Source of the DNA: Flavobacteriales bacterium
Lineage (GTDB): Bacteria; Bacteroidota; Bacteroidia; JACJYZ01
Assembly (NCBI GenBank): GCA_020635855.1
Contig: JACJYZ010000002.1
Span: forward strand, 1,054,001 to 1,118,000
Direction: 5' to 3'
DNA: 64,000 nt
Under the pieces are notes generated by a model. It saw only the letters and a program-made list of their open reading frames with translations, had not been told where the DNA came from and searched no databases. Below, piece after piece: positions 26,360-33,973 of this stretch. The translations under genes were made by a program, and so were the position numbers. Position 1 is the stretch's first letter, and each line of letters opens with the position of its first letter.

Positions 26360-26913
26360 GTTTTTTCCATCCGTATCCGCAAATTGCGCTTTCCGTTTTG
26401 CAGATGACTTTTGACTTCGTTCAGTGTCATTCCTGTTTGATCCGAGATTTCCTGGTAGCTTTTGTTTTCAAGGAAAAATAGCTTCAGGCATTGGGATTGA
26501 TCGGCCGGAATCTCTTCCAGGTATTGTTCCATCCTTACGAGTTGCGTCTCCTTTATTTCATTAAGGGATGCACCGGCCTCCATTTCCATAAATGCCCCCT
26601 CATCTTTTAGCATGTTTTCGTCAACGGTCAGGTGGGCGCTCTTCCTGAGTCGCTTGTAACACAGGTTCTTTGTAACCGTCATGATCCACGCCTTGAACTG
26701 TTTTACCTGGTGCTTTTTCAGATCGTGCGTGAGCACCTCAAAAATGTCCATGGTCGTATCCTGAGCGTCATCCTGATTCTTCAGATGCTTGAGGCAAATG
26801 ACTGAAATGAGATGATGGTATCGCATGAACAATTCGCCGATGTACTTTACATCGTGCGAATTCCGATACATCTCGATCAGTTCGTTATCGGGAACTATGG
26901 GTTTCTTTGACAA
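26356..26913 (-). CDS. ECF-type RNA polymerase sigma factor
   Basis: 185 residues. The sigma-2 region reads IGELFMRYHHLISVICLKHL and DDAQDTTMDIFEVL; sigma-4 has the helix-turn-helix SYQEISDQTGMTLNEVKSHL followed by NGKRNLRIRME. The start codon is TTG at 26913; the next ATG, at 26871, would cut conserved N-terminal residues (DNELIEMYRNSHDVKY). Its anti-sigma partner is the next gene. It is transcribed away from the PorP-like gene, 245 bases off, and that stretch should hold both promoters, though I could not place them. Confidence 0.92.
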   Translation of the reverse strand: MSKKPIVPDNELIEMYRNSHDVKYIGELFMRYHHLISVICLKHLKNQDDAQDTTMDIFEVLTHDLKKHQVKQFKAWIMTVTKNLCYKRLRKSAHLTVDENMLKDEGAFMEMEAGASLNEIKETQLVRMEQYLEEIPADQSQCLKLFFLENKSYQEISDQTGMTLNEVKSHLQNGKRNLRIRMEKT

Positions 26914-27158
26914 ACCTTCCGGCTTTCGTATTCTACTGGGGTGCGCACATGCGCAATTTCCATACCCGCGGCAAAAATATTTAAAAATCCCCAGTGGATG
27001 AATTTATTGATGGTAAAACTGCTATCTGCCAATGATTTACATGCCTGCAATGCTGTCTTTTCCATGTCATTCGCCGGTCATTAAAAAAATGGGGTTGTGG
27101 AAAATGGATGCCGGTTGACCCTTATGGAATGAGTGTTCAACCCAAATACCTGCGTCCA

Positions 27159-28133
27159 ATGAGAATCTATATAAAAGGAATCCTGCTGTTGATGACCGTT
27201 GTCGTATGCGCTGCCATTTGTGGGTCGAGCGTACAGGCGCAGGATGCACATTTTTCCCAGTTCTATGCCAATCCGATTTATCTTAATCCTGCCTTTGCCG
27301 GATCATCCATCTGCCCGAGGGTGCACTTGAATTACCGCAATCAGTGGGGTGCTATTTCAGGTGATTTTGTAACCTATTCGGCTTCCTACGACCAATTTGT
27401 ACAAGTTTTGCAAGGAGGTGTTGGGCTGCGTTTTTTGCATGATAGGGCAGGGCAGGCAACCTATTCGGTTACCCAGGTTGGTTTCGATTATGCCTACCAC
27501 CAGCGGATTGCCAATCGTTGGACATTGAACTTCGGTGTGGAAGTACAGTATCACCAGCGAAAACTTGATTGGAGCAAACTGCTTTTCGGCGATCAGATCG
27601 ACAACAAAAAAGGTTTTATCCTTCCAACCCAGGAACAGGAACCCGTGACCACCAAAGGTGTGGTTGATTTCTCTTCTGGTTTGCTGGTGCACAACAAGCA
27701 CGCGTTTTTTGGGGTGGCGGTGAACCACCTCACCGAGCCGGATGAATCCATCATTAAACCGGAAAGCCCGTTGCCCATGAAATTCACCGCGCATGCCGGA
27801 CTTAATTTCTATCAGTCTCATTCAACGGATGTGATGTTGTCGCCGAATGTGCTGTACCAGCAACAGGGTGATTTCAAGGAACTGAATGTGGGTGTGTATA
27901 CCAGCAAGGGGCCCCTGGTTGCCGGTTTGTGGACGCGCCTGCTCGAGCGGGATGCGGTGATCCTGGTGCTGGGAATCAAAGGAGATATGGTGCGGGTGGG
28001 GTATTCCTATGATGTTACCATCAGTAAGCTCAGTCCGATTACCGGTGGTTCACATGAATTCTCCATGGCCTTTCAGTTCGATTGCAAACCCAAAAAGCCT
28101 AAGTTGAGGCCGATTTTTTGCCCGAGTTTCTAA
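27159..28133 (+). CDS. PorP/SprF-family outer-membrane protein
   Basis: 324 residues from ATG 27159, chosen because it opens a signal peptide (MRIYIKGILLLMTVVVCAAI...VQAQ); upstream in-frame ATGs would bury it. The mature start QDAHFSQFYANPIYLNPAFAG is the hallmark of the PorP/SprF family. These are beta-barrel proteins of the inner-face ring of the type IX secretion system, or partners of surface adhesins. Barrel-like alternating strands continue to the end (SHEFSMAFQFDC). It is convergent with the PHP gene, with a four-base overlap. Confidence 0.92.
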   Translation: MRIYIKGILLLMTVVVCAAICGSSVQAQDAHFSQFYANPIYLNPAFAGSSICPRVHLNYRNQWGAISGDFVTYSASYDQFVQVLQGGVGLRFLHDRAGQATYSVTQVGFDYAYHQRIANRWTLNFGVEVQYHQRKLDWSKLLFGDQIDNKKGFILPTQEQEPVTTKGVVDFSSGLLVHNKHAFFGVAVNHLTEPDESIIKPESPLPMKFTAHAGLNFYQSHSTDVMLSPNVLYQQQGDFKELNVGVYTSKGPLVAGLWTRLLERDAVILVLGIKGDMVRVGYSYDVTISKLSPITGGSHEFSMAFQFDCKPKKPKLRPIFCPSF

Positions 28134-29311
28134 CGTCTTTTCCTCCACCACCAACCCAGCGGCGTTAGTACGATCAGGAACATGAGGAACCTGTATATCC
28201 AGGTTAGCGCCACCCTTTCTTCAACACGGGGTACCGGCGGTGATCCACCTTTGGTGCGAATGATGGGGTTGAGGAAAAACCGGTTTCCGCTTTCAAACGT
28301 AATCTCGGTGCGCACATAGGTGTCTTCAGGTCTGATCCCGTAAGCAGCTTTCAGGCCATCCTTGGTTTGGAACAGGGTGTCTCCATTTTGTCCGATGAAC
28401 GTTACGTGGGAGGCGGGCTTTGTCCACCCGATCTTCAGGGTGTCATGCTGGAGTTGTACCCCTGTGATTCTTTCCATGCTGTCGATCCGGGAGGTTTTGG
28501 TCATCAGGGGCTCGTCGAAGGAAGTGTAGATTTCCACCCCTATGGTTTTACCGGTGCGCAGTGCATTTACAATAGAAGACGCTTTCAGGTCGGGTGCATA
28601 CACCAGGGTGGCGTTGCGGGCCAGGTAGGCTGAGTCGGCAATCTCATGCATGTCATCGTCTGCCAGTATCCATGCCGGGTGGCCGGACGACAGGGCGGCA
28701 TCCCATCTGGATAGGGAATAGGCGCGGTGGTTCAGAACTTCCATCATGTCATAGCCCGAGATCTTTTGTAGTTCCTCCACACTGTATCCCACACTGAAAG
28801 AAGGATGGGCCAGCGCTACCACACATCCCGTGTCTTCCTTTAGTGAAGATATCATGGTTTGTTTGTTGTGGATGTGCTGCCAGAGCGGGAATTCCAGTCC
28901 GTTTACTTCGCTCGGATTGATTACCACCTGATGATGCTTGCCTATGTTCACGCCATGCTCATAAACACGAAGCAAGGTTCCCGGATCGGGTGCTTCCGGA
29001 ATTTTCATGTAATCCGATATGTTGATGATGTCGTAGTGAAAAGCCTGGTATTTACGGATGATATCCTCCCGGCTGTCATATCCATGTGTAACACCGCCCC
29101 ATGCGTGTGCATGAGCGTGAAAGTTGCCAATCTTCCAACCACCCTCTGTCAGGCCATCGTAGGGATTGTAAAAATGGTCACCGGTGAATGGCCGGGCTTC
29201 AGGAAAGCGATATATACGGGTAGGTAAGTTGGAAAAAGCAAAGACCCACACGAAGAATCCCACGATTCCGATGACCGTTCGGATAAGTATGCGCACAATG
29301 CGTTTTACCAT
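28130..29311 (-). CDS. Membrane-anchored PHP-like metal-dependent hydrolase
   Basis: 393 residues from ATG 29311. A membrane segment near residues 8-26 and another near the C-terminus (LMFLIVLTPLGWWW) before a basic tail bracket a PHP-like domain. Metal-binding motifs are NFHAHAHAWGGVTHGYDS, then ISDYMKI where ITDH is usual, ALAHPS, and ILADDDMHE. PHP enzymes cleave phosphoesters, for example nucleotides or histidinol phosphate. The double anchor suggests action outside the cytosol. It overlaps yjbQ by seven bases. The fold call is good; the substrate is unknown and the altered second motif leaves activity open. Confidence 0.75.
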   Translation of the reverse strand: MVKRIVRILIRTVIGIVGFFVWVFAFSNLPTRIYRFPEARPFTGDHFYNPYDGLTEGGWKIGNFHAHAHAWGGVTHGYDSREDIIRKYQAFHYDIINISDYMKIPEAPDPGTLLRVYEHGVNIGKHHQVVINPSEVNGLEFPLWQHIHNKQTMISSLKEDTGCVVALAHPSFSVGYSVEELQKISGYDMMEVLNHRAYSLSRWDAALSSGHPAWILADDDMHEIADSAYLARNATLVYAPDLKASSIVNALRTGKTIGVEIYTSFDEPLMTKTSRIDSMERITGVQLQHDTLKIGWTKPASHVTFIGQNGDTLFQTKDGLKAAYGIRPEDTYVRTEITFESGNRFFLNPIIRTKGGSPPVPRVEERVALTWIYRFLMFLIVLTPLGWWWRKRR

Positions 29312-29727
29312 GAGAGCAAGGTTAGCATCAGCGAACGTGATGGTGCATGGTTGCGGAATTCGCACAGGTAGATGCCCTGCCACGTTCCAAGAGCCAATCG
29401 TCCCTGCATCACTGGAATGGTTATATCGTTTCCAACAAGTGTTGACTTGATGTGGGCCGGCATGTCATCCGATCCTTCCAGGGTATGAACATAGGCCGGA
29501 TCATCCTCCGGTACAAGCCGGTCCAGGTACTTTTGCAAGTCGTGTCTGGCTGTAGGATCGGCATTCTCATTCAGGGTGAGTCCGGCGGATGTGTGTCGGA
29601 TGAATACATGCAACAAACCGGTTTCGGGGAAAGTTTCTATGGCCTGTTCGATGTCGTGGGTGATCAGGTGTAATCCTCTTTTTCTGGGAGACAATACCAG
29701 GGGTATGGAACGGTTCCGGTTCAACAT
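29305..29727 (-). CDS. YjbQ family protein (UPF0047)
   Basis: 140 residues, normal family length. HTSAGLTLNENADP and EGSDDMPAHIKSTL are the two conserved blocks, with the His residues that line a metal site. Members have been linked to a weak thiamine-phosphate synthase activity, but the physiological role is unclear. It lies upstream of, and overlaps, the PHP gene, and is divergent from dacB, from which it is separated by 52 bases. Confidence 0.9.
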   Translation of the reverse strand: MLNRNRSIPLVLSPRKRGLHLITHDIEQAIETFPETGLLHVFIRHTSAGLTLNENADPTARHDLQKYLDRLVPEDDPAYVHTLEGSDDMPAHIKSTLVGNDITIPVMQGRLALGTWQGIYLCEFRNHAPSRSLMLTLLSW

Positions 29728-29730
29728 GGT

Positions 29731-29762
29731 TTTGCAAAGATGGTGATTTCCCTATACCTTCA
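29731..29762 (+). promoter_or_regulatory. Promoter of dacB (TTTG, 20 bases, TACCTTCA)
   Basis: TTTG at 29731-29734 and TACCTTCA at 29755-29762 are separated by 20 bases, matching Bacteroidota -33/-7 geometry with one mismatch in the final TTTG. The box ends 17 bases before the dacB ATG, so the leader is short. Confidence 0.55.
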
Positions 29763-29779
29763 ACGCCGCTTTGTCCGGT

Positions 29780-31360
29780 ATGAGACCTAATTTCATCAGA
29801 AAGCTTGTCATCCTGGGGGCCTTAACCGGCCTGGCCATCCTACTGGTAACGGTGTTGTTTTTTGGTGATCATGAGGTCAGGGACCCACAACGTGCGGAGC
29901 CGGAAATCGCACCCCCAAGCACGCTTCTTACCATCACTCCGTTTGAGCCTGATTCACTTACGGCTTCGTCCTTGCATGACTACCTTGATCGGATGGCTGA
30001 CATGCCGGAGCTGAGACATGCTTCATGGGGGTTCTTTGCCATTCCGGTTTTCAGTGATACCGTGGTGGCTGCGCACAACGCCAATATGAGCCTGATACCG
30101 GCATCGGTGATGAAGGTGGTAACCACCGGTGTGGCATTGGATCTGTTAGGCCCTGATGCGCGATTTGAGACTTTGCTGCAATACGAGGGAACCCTGGATA
30201 CCGCTCGTCGGGTGCTGTTCGGTAACATCGTTATCAGGGGCGGGGGAGATCCGTCTTTGGGGTCGGAAGTGTTCGGTACCACACGGCGCGATAGCATCAT
30301 CAGGAAATGGGTGCGGGCCATCCGGGCAGCCGGGATCGATACGGTGTATGGTTCGGTTATCGGTGATGCGCGCGCCTATGAATATGACATGATACCCGCG
30401 GGGTGGGCCTGGGAAGATATGCAAAGCGGATACTGTGCGGGTGCCAGTGGTTTGTCTTTCAACGAGAATGTTTACAACATCCAGGTGGAGGTTCAGAAAG
30501 ATACTTTCCGCATGGTGCCTGATATGGTCATTCCGGATTTCAGCCTGGTCAGCAACCTGAAAACAGGCAAAGATGCTCCAGGAAATGCCATCTGGGTGTC
30601 AGGTTCTCCGTATATGAACAAGTGTTTCGTGCAGGGCTATGTGTCTCCTGACTCCACGAAGTTCGGCGTTAAGTGTCAGGTTCCTGATCCTGCTTACCTG
30701 TGTGCATATACGTTGTATGGTGCCCTCAAGCGGAAGGGCGTGTATGTGCGGGATTCTGCCAATACCATGCGACGCCTGAACCGCATAGGAAGTCAGCAGC
30801 CGGAGCGGAAGACCCTACTTAAGATATCATCCCCGCCGCTGCTGGATCTGATTACCTATACCAATACGGTCAGCCAGAACTTCTATGCCGAGTCCATTCT
30901 TAAGAAAGTGGCATTGGAGAAAACCGGTTTTGGTAGCACTGTTCCCGGGGCAGATATCATCAGAAGTTACTGGCAGAGGAAAGGATTGGATGTGCGCGGA
31001 TTTTACCAGGTGGATGGAAGCGGACTCTCCCGTTTCGACATCATCAGCCCGAGTCAACTGGCTCGAATGCTTCAGGCATATGGCCGTGACACCACTTTGT
31101 TCAATGAGATCTACGGTACCCTGCCTGTTGCAGGTCGAACCGGTACATTGCGCGGTTTATGCTTCGGTACCCGTGCGGAGGCAAATGTGCATGCCAAAAG
31201 CGGATACATGAGTCGCGTGAGGAGTTATGCAGGATATGTACACACCCGTTCAGGCCGCTTGCTGGCCTTTGCCATGATGGCGAACAACTTCGAGTGTACA
31301 CCGCTGATGATGCGGCATCATTTCGAAAAGTTGATGGCGCTGATGGCGGAGATGGAGTGA
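29780..31360 (+). CDS. dacB: D-alanyl-D-alanine carboxypeptidase/endopeptidase (PBP4, peptidase S13)
   Basis: 526 residues from ATG 29780; an in-frame TTG nine bases earlier is less likely. A hydrophobic N-terminal anchor or signal covers about 5-27. The penicillin-binding triad is complete: S109-x-x-K112 in PASVMKVV, S365-x-N367 in VSQNFYAES, and K473-S-G in HAKSGYM, where Ser replaces the usual Thr of KTG. DGSGLSR (from 412) is a PBP4 landmark. It trims or cleaves peptidoglycan peptides in the periplasm. Confidence 0.92.
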   Translation: MRPNFIRKLVILGALTGLAILLVTVLFFGDHEVRDPQRAEPEIAPPSTLLTITPFEPDSLTASSLHDYLDRMADMPELRHASWGFFAIPVFSDTVVAAHNANMSLIPASVMKVVTTGVALDLLGPDARFETLLQYEGTLDTARRVLFGNIVIRGGGDPSLGSEVFGTTRRDSIIRKWVRAIRAAGIDTVYGSVIGDARAYEYDMIPAGWAWEDMQSGYCAGASGLSFNENVYNIQVEVQKDTFRMVPDMVIPDFSLVSNLKTGKDAPGNAIWVSGSPYMNKCFVQGYVSPDSTKFGVKCQVPDPAYLCAYTLYGALKRKGVYVRDSANTMRRLNRIGSQQPERKTLLKISSPPLLDLITYTNTVSQNFYAESILKKVALEKTGFGSTVPGADIIRSYWQRKGLDVRGFYQVDGSGLSRFDIISPSQLARMLQAYGRDTTLFNEIYGTLPVAGRTGTLRGLCFGTRAEANVHAKSGYMSRVRSYAGYVHTRSGRLLAFAMMANNFECTPLMMRHHFEKLMALMAEME

Positions 31361-31367
31361 GTTTTAA

Positions 31368-31395
31368 GTCTCAAGTCGAGAGTCTCAAGTTGAGA
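31368..31395. repeat. Two 14-bp tandem copies, each nearly palindromic
   Basis: GTCTCAAGTCGAGA (31368-31381) is followed directly by GTCTCAAGTTGAGA (31382-31395), differing at one base. The second copy contains TCTCAAGTTGAGA, a perfect 6-bp inverted repeat around one G. It begins seven bases after the dacB stop. The rest of this 173-base gap up to 31533 holds nothing recognisable. Confidence 0.75.
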
Positions 31396-31533
31396 GTTTG
31401 TTTCGACAAAGGTATCACCAGATCATCCGACATCTGCCGACCAATATCTATTATCCTTTACCGGTGTGGCTGGTTTGATCTGTTTCTTTGGTTCTTAAAC
31501 AACAAGCGAACATCGAAAAACGAGCTCCGTACC

Positions 31534-33309
31534 CTACGACTGCACCTCGTCCGGGATGTGTTGCCGGGCAAACGAGATCACATCTTCCATGTGTGCCTTT
31601 GAGAAACTGAAGGAAATGCCGGCCGTTTCATAAACTTCCCGAATATCTTTTGTTGCTCCCAGCTTCAGTGCATTTTTGTATGCGTTGAGGCTGGCCTGCC
31701 TGTCGGTTCGGAAGTTCTTCCACATGGCGAGTGCGCCCAGTTGTGCAATTGCATACTCGATGTAATAGAAGGGAACCGAGAAAATGTGACCTTGTTTGTG
31801 CCAGAGATGGTCCAGGTTTTCCTCCAACCCTGACCAGTCGATACCGGTTGCCGTGGAGCCGAATTCATTCATCAATTGCTTCCAGGCATTGCGTCTTTCT
31901 TCACGCGTATGACCTTCATGGGTGTATAGCCAGTGCTGGAATGCATCCACTGCAGCTACCCAGGGAAACAACTCGATGGCATCTTTCAGTTTTTCCGTCA
32001 GTGCACGGTTATAATCCGCATCGCTTAGGTCAAAGGTTTCCTGCATGTGTGCCATGGAGAACAATTCCATGGTCATGGAAGCCAGTTCCGCCACCTCATG
32101 AGGTGTTTGTCTGCAGTAGTAGGGGTGAATATCGGCAGTGAGGAACGAGTGAATGGCGTGTCCGCCTTCATGCATCAGCACCACCACATCTCTCATGGTA
32201 CCTGAACAGTTCATGAAAATAAACGGGATGCCGGTTTCTACAAGCGGGTAGTTGTACCCACCTGCGCCTTTGCCAACCCGCGATTCCAGGTCGAGGAAAC
32301 CACGGCTCTTCATTTCACTCAGGCAGTTGCCGAAGTACGGATCCAGCTTGTTGAAACAGTTGATGCTTCTTTGAATCAGGTCGGCTTCATCGGTGAAAGG
32401 TTGCAGGGGTGCTTTTCCGTCTTCATCCACCTCGGTATCCCAGGGGCGTAGTGTGTCGATGCCCAGGGCTTGCCGACGTTGTTCATTGAATGTTGCGATC
32501 ACCGGTACGATCTCCTGGCGGATGGCAGCATGAAAATCAAGACAATCCTGCGGGGTGTAATCAAATCGTTCTTTGGCGCGGAAAGCATAATCCCGGTAAT
32601 TGTCAAAACCTGCGTTCCGGGCGATTGCCTGTCTCAGACCCAGCATGCGATCGAATATATCGTCCAGCTTGTCTCGATCCTGAATCCTTCTTGCTGCAAT
32701 TTTCCGATAGATGGTCTCACGCAATGTCCGGTCGTCACTTTTCAGCACCTTCGCGGCTTGAGGCATGGTCAGTGTTTTGCCCTCATGTTCGATGGTCATG
32801 GCACCGATCAAGGTGTTGTATTCCTGGTCGGCAAGTTCTATCTGGGTGAAGAGGGGTACATTTTCATCCCGGAAGAGCTCGGTTTCGTTGCGCACCGAAC
32901 GTATGTATACATGCAGGTCTCCGTTTTCCAGATCCGTAAGGAATGGGGAGGCAAGCATTTTCAGGTTCAGTTCGTTGCCTACATTGGAAAGCTTGGGCGT
33001 GATGGTTTCAGCAAAAAACTGGAAGGACTCAAGAAAATCTTTCCTTCGTGTATCGCGTGTGGTGTTGATGTAACGGCGAGCAAATTCTTCCGTGGCGGCT
33101 GCATCCACTTCACTCCGGTCAAGAATCCATTGTTTCAGGTCCGATAATGAGTGAATTTCCCTGTTGAGAAGTTCATGGAAATGTTGCTCCAGGTCTTCCC
33201 ATGATGTGATCCGGAAAGTTTTCGGGAGATAATTCCTTTTGAGTGTAGATGGGTCTGTGGGTCGTAGTTCGTGGTCGGACGATGCATCCGACGGCTTCGG
33301 TTTCGACAT
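31534..33309 (-). CDS. M3-family oligoendopeptidase
   Basis: 591 residues, close to PepF-type enzymes. The zinc motif is VVLMHEGGHAIHSFLT, an H-E-x-x-H, with the third ligand expected in the Glu-rich segment VAELASMTMELFSM 20-30 residues later. No signal peptide is present, so it is cytosolic and should degrade short peptides. It lies two bases after the DUF5606 gene and probably shares its promoter at 33904. Confidence 0.9.
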   Translation of the reverse strand: MSKPKPSDASSDHELRPTDPSTLKRNYLPKTFRITSWEDLEQHFHELLNREIHSLSDLKQWILDRSEVDAAATEEFARRYINTTRDTRRKDFLESFQFFAETITPKLSNVGNELNLKMLASPFLTDLENGDLHVYIRSVRNETELFRDENVPLFTQIELADQEYNTLIGAMTIEHEGKTLTMPQAAKVLKSDDRTLRETIYRKIAARRIQDRDKLDDIFDRMLGLRQAIARNAGFDNYRDYAFRAKERFDYTPQDCLDFHAAIRQEIVPVIATFNEQRRQALGIDTLRPWDTEVDEDGKAPLQPFTDEADLIQRSINCFNKLDPYFGNCLSEMKSRGFLDLESRVGKGAGGYNYPLVETGIPFIFMNCSGTMRDVVVLMHEGGHAIHSFLTADIHPYYCRQTPHEVAELASMTMELFSMAHMQETFDLSDADYNRALTEKLKDAIELFPWVAAVDAFQHWLYTHEGHTREERRNAWKQLMNEFGSTATGIDWSGLEENLDHLWHKQGHIFSVPFYYIEYAIAQLGALAMWKNFRTDRQASLNAYKNALKLGATKDIREVYETAGISFSFSKAHMEDVISFARQHIPDEVQS

Positions 33310-33311
33310 GT

Positions 33312-33884
33312 TTATTTTTCCTTACTTCCTTTTGTTTTTGGGGCGGAGGCCTTTTTGGGTGCAGCTTTTTTGGTGGAGGACGCTTTGGATGCAGGAGCTG
33401 CTTTTTTAGGTTTGTCTTGTGTAGCGGCAGGCTTTTTTGCAGCTTTTGTTGCTTTGGCCGGTTTCTTTTCTTCTCCTTCTTTTTCCTTGTCTTCTTCCGG
33501 TTTTTCTTCCAGCAGGTCGGTGGTGCGAAGTATGTTATACCAGCCTACCACTTTCTTGATATCGGAGATGTACACCCTTTCCTTGTCGTAATTGGGAAGT
33601 ACACCGGCAAAGTATGATTTCAATGTGTCGGCGTCGGATTTACTTTCCGGACAGGCGCCGCCGTTTTCTTTTTCCTTGATCTTGGAGAAAACATCCTTCA
33701 GGGAAATGTCCTCCTCCGTTGTATATATACTGATGTCTTCCAGTGTGGTGATGCGTTGGTGCGCGTACGCAGGCAAGCGCTTCCCGTCTACCAGGGATTC
33801 CACGATCATGCGGTTTTTGTGACGGGCTACTACCTTGAAAAGTCCGTTCTGTCCTGTGATTGAAATAATTTCCGATAAATCCAT
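33312..33884 (-). CDS. DUF5606 protein with a lysine/alanine-rich tail
   Basis: 190 residues from ATG 33884. Residues 1-125 form the DUF5606 domain (MDLSEIISITGQNGLFKVVA, LEDISIYTTEEDISLKDVF), a Bacteroidota-restricted family of unknown function. From about residue 128 the protein turns into an acidic stretch (EEKPEEDKEKEGEEKKP), then a histone H1-like repeat of Lys, Ala, Pro and Ser to the end. The tail may bind DNA or RNA, but this is inference from composition. The promoter box 20 bases upstream supports the start. Confidence 0.85.
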   Translation of the reverse strand: MDLSEIISITGQNGLFKVVARHKNRMIVESLVDGKRLPAYAHQRITTLEDISIYTTEEDISLKDVFSKIKEKENGGACPESKSDADTLKSYFAGVLPNYDKERVYISDIKKVVGWYNILRTTDLLEEKPEEDKEKEGEEKKPAKATKAAKKPAATQDKPKKAAPASKASSTKKAAPKKASAPKTKGSKEK

Positions 33885-33903
33885 AATACCTTCAGTTTCT
33901 CGA

Positions 33904-33911
33904 CAAATGTA
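33904..33911 (-). promoter_or_regulatory. -7 box TACATTTG for the DUF5606-M3 operon
   Basis: On the minus strand this reads TACATTTG, an exact match to TAnnTTTG, 20 bases before the ATG at 33884. No clear -33 TTTG lies at 18-21 bases upstream. Confidence 0.55.
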
Positions 33912-33973
33912 ATAAATGGCAATCACATTTTATCTCCGCCGTTACGAACAATGCGGGAAGTGTGTCATGGTTG

